From Telopea speciosissima (taxonomy: Eukaryota > Streptophyta > Magnoliopsida > Proteales > Proteaceae), in assembly GCF_018873765.1 (NCBI RefSeq), contig NC_057923.1, forward strand, positions 6,398,413 to 6,462,412: a stretch of DNA of 64,000 bases, read 5' to 3'. Shown here piece after piece: positions 61,468 to 64,000 of the stretch. Each line of letters opens with the position of its first letter. Within the stretch, counting starts at the first letter, position 1. Under the pieces are notes generated by a model. That model was not told the DNA's origin and ran no database searches. It worked only from the letters and a program-made list of their open reading frames with translations. Both the position numbers and the translations under genes were made by a program.

Positions 61468-63396
61468 TTTACCAATTTAATTTTGGTATAGCTCATACAA
61501 TGAACTCCCAGCAAGGTTGTTAAAATTGGAATCGGCGGGTTGAATCAGTCCTTGCCGATAATTGGTCTAAAAAACCCTAGAATACGACTATTCATCAAAG
61601 AAGCACTTTTATTTGAATGTTTGAGATTTAAGGGCCCAAAACCATAAACTAAATGAATGAAATGTGACCCTTGTGGGTTGTTAGGAAATTGGAAACACCA
61701 GCGGCTCACCCCTTCACCCATAAATAATACTCAATAAATAAGTAAATAAATGAAATGAAAATGAAGTATTACTTGTTCATGCCCATGTCAGTTTTTGGTC
61801 TCTTTCATATTAAACATGGGAAAAAATTAATGCAATTCATAAATCACTACTTTTGTTACTATTTTATGCTAGTTATTTTTCTCTGTTTTTTATTAATTAT
61901 TTGTTAATGATGTCATTTCAATATATATAATTCTTAAAGTTAAATTCCAAACACTAGTTTTAGGTAAAAAAAATATAAGAGAAAAAGTTTCTAGGATGCC
62001 AGTGTACTATCACTCTTTCAAATGGTTTTTTTTTTTTTTTTTTCTCCTTTTCATAACCTCATGTATAGATCTTATGTACATTATATCACTCATAGCACCA
62101 CCATTGGTGTGACATGAAAGATTATTCTGATACTAGCGTCACGATGAACCCTTTTCCCAAAATACAAATCGTCCACTTTGACAAGATAGTATTTTTTTGG
62201 TAACTGGTGTTGGATGATTGGATCTCAAAACTTTGTAGGCATTTTTTTCATTTTACATAATAGTACTGATGAAACTTTGACATTGATTAATCTATAAGAA
62301 AGATGTTGCATACATCAAATGTTGAAAATGACCAAATCATTCCTCAAGATAGCCATATAATTGCCCATGAAGGAAAAAATTAAGTGATGGAAGAAACCTT
62401 CTCCCATTTTAATTAAGTAGCTTAGAATGTAATATGGTACCTAATATTCTTTCAAATGCTTATTTCCAATGCTCTGATGTGACATGGATGGAATTCTCAT
62501 TCTTTTTTTTGGGTAGAATGATATTCTCATTCCAAAAAATGAAAAGAGCACAGATATGAAGGAAAAAAGAAAAAGATAGAGCATCTAATTATATGACAGA
62601 TCTAAATCTGCAAAAGTCGAATCAACATAATGGTGGTATTAGATAAGGTCTCCTAATCTTACTTTCTTATATAAAATATTCATTTTTTTTTAAAATTCAA
62701 ATCATGAGTAAATTATATTTTAATTTTCCTTAGTTTCTTGTGCATTTATGGGTTTAATGTTAATGATACTAAGAAAGTGAGGCTGAGGTGACACATGGAC
62801 AGAGAGGAAGGAAGAGTTGTTTATACTTCAAACCAACCTTATAGCATGATTACTGTAGTTAATTAATGTGTGTGAGAGAGAGAGAGAAGATGGGTACTTT
62901 CTTAACCAATTGGTTGAGCTGTGTCGCACGCATCTTGGTGCATGCTTAGGGATGTGTGCAGTACAGTCCAACGGCTGGCAAAACCCTGGGTGTGTGAGCT
63001 CCCTGGAGACGAGCTAAATTCTAGAAAAAATTGATATCCAATAGTGGAGTTCCTATTAATTCCTTGTTTTACTTTGACCAAACCAACTGTTTAATCTGAG
63101 GGTGCTAGGTTTAGCAACATGAAGCATTAACTCTCTTTGAACCTTAGATGGTTGAAACTAATATCTATCACACGGCAAATCTGAATTAGACTACAAATAA
63201 TACAAAGCTTTGAAGGTTCATCCTATACAAGGGAGAAATGCCAATACCATAGAATATAAATTGGATAAAGGGCAAGGGTTTCTTTCAACGCTCATGTACT
63301 AATTTGAGCGAAGGAGGAAGCCTGAAGTCGAATCTTCAAATAGGGGGTTTGGGAGAGAGAATAAGTAGGGGAGAATAGGGGGGCGGGGGCAGTGAA
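61468..63396. other. Intergenic, no gene seen
   Basis: AT-rich sequence with T-runs (about 62025-62043). A stretch at 62925-62985 (GTGTCGCACGCATCTTGGTGCATGC) recalls MITE interior sequence. No supported gene. Confidence 0.5.
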
Positions 63397-63547
63397 GAGT
63401 TTGGCTCAGGTTCACTTACAAGAATCATCTCCTACGCCCATGAGGCGACGAGATGGAATCCACAAAGTAGGGACTACAAAGTGGATTCTATCTCGCCAAT
63501 GCAGGAGCGTACAAGATGATTCTCGTACGTGAACCTGAGCTGCACTC
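63397..63547. mobile_element. Foldback MITE with perfect 9-bp target duplication
   Basis: A 151-bp hairpin-like element starting GAGTTTGGCTCAGGTTCAC and ending with the complement of GAGTGCAGCTCAGGTTCAC. GGCAGTGAA flanks it exactly on both sides (63388-63396 and 63548-63556). The arms pair over about 60 bp around a short centre. The 9-bp duplication suggests the Mutator superfamily. Confidence 0.82.
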
Positions 63548-63556
63548 GGCAGTGAA

Positions 63557-64000
63557 ATGGGTGTAGGCGTGCAAAAGTGGTTTTCAATTACGTGACTGGC
63601 CTACCTCGCACATTTTCCTTTGTATCTTTAATGGTCCAAAATTGTTTAAAGATGTGTTGTATCACCTTTTGAATTGTATGGATCATCTTGTAATCCACCT
63701 TTTCCATTGTGTTTTAACGCTTCATAATTGGTGAAAGTAGTTGTATGACCAATACAGTCCAATTCAATAGTTAGGGTCTACCAGTCACTTTTGCTAGTGT
63801 ATGAGCTGTGTTTACAACTTAAATAATTTGGTGGCAAGGAAAAAGACATGTTTTATAATAGAATATTAAACAAGGGAGAGGGTTTCCAACACTGATAATA
63901 TGGGGGTAATCTCCCACCCTATACCAATCACATCACGAGAAACGGTTTTGTTCAGTAAAAGGAACCCACAAGGTCAGAGAAGAGAGGAAGTCTCAATGTG
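63557..64000. other. Intergenic, no gene seen
   Basis: AT-rich sequence to the end of the window; no supported gene. Confidence 0.5.

Overview
The window is nuclear DNA of a flowering plant. Its genes have many GT-AG introns, it is AT-rich outside the exons, and it carries plant-type RGS1, KCR1, early-nodulin-like and At3g27390-like genes plus plant LINE, hAT, Mutator-like and LTR elements. A dicot, perhaps an early-branching eudicot, fits best, but I cannot name the species.

Five host genes were assembled exon by exon with consistent splice phases. (1) A two-exon phytocyanin / early nodulin-like gene lies on the minus strand (2351-3003, 173 aa). (2) RGS1 lies on the plus strand (5895-15912, 11 exons, 458 aa). 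(3) A KCR1-type very-long-chain 3-oxoacyl-CoA reductase lies on the plus strand (19426-23569, 3 exons, 321 aa). (4) A 1693-aa protein lies on the plus strand (40108-50795, 5 exons). It has a ubiquitin-like N-terminus, a homogenised array of 112-aa repeats and a Ser/Asp-rich tail. (5) A multi-pass membrane protein of the At3g27390 type lies on the minus strand (52533-60644, 10 exons, 576 aa). They are unrelated neighbours with their own promoters, not a pathway cluster.

Most of the remaining sequence is mobile-element debris. Two parts stand out. From 24492 to 26180 there is a non-autonomous Mutator-like element with about 140-bp terminal inverted repeats. It holds three copies of a near-perfect palindrome and a captured coding fragment ending in a poly(A) run. 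From 27733 to 39700 there is a 5'-truncated L1 LINE with a 16-bp target duplication. It is split by a young 7.6-kb Gypsy-type LTR element with a 5-bp duplication. This nest separates two diverged copies of the 5' region of gene (4).

Smaller elements with recognisable target duplications include a MITE family of about 130 bp with 9-bp duplications (one copy about 190 bp upstream of the RGS1 start), MITEs at 24160 and 63397 with perfect 9-bp duplications, and a hAT-type element at 41354 with a perfect 8-bp duplication. Large introns of RGS1 and of the membrane-protein gene also host elements: an RTE LINE tail and a TIR element with a strong central hairpin in RGS1, and a short non-coding LTR element in the membrane-protein gene. 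No tRNA, rRNA or CRISPR was seen.
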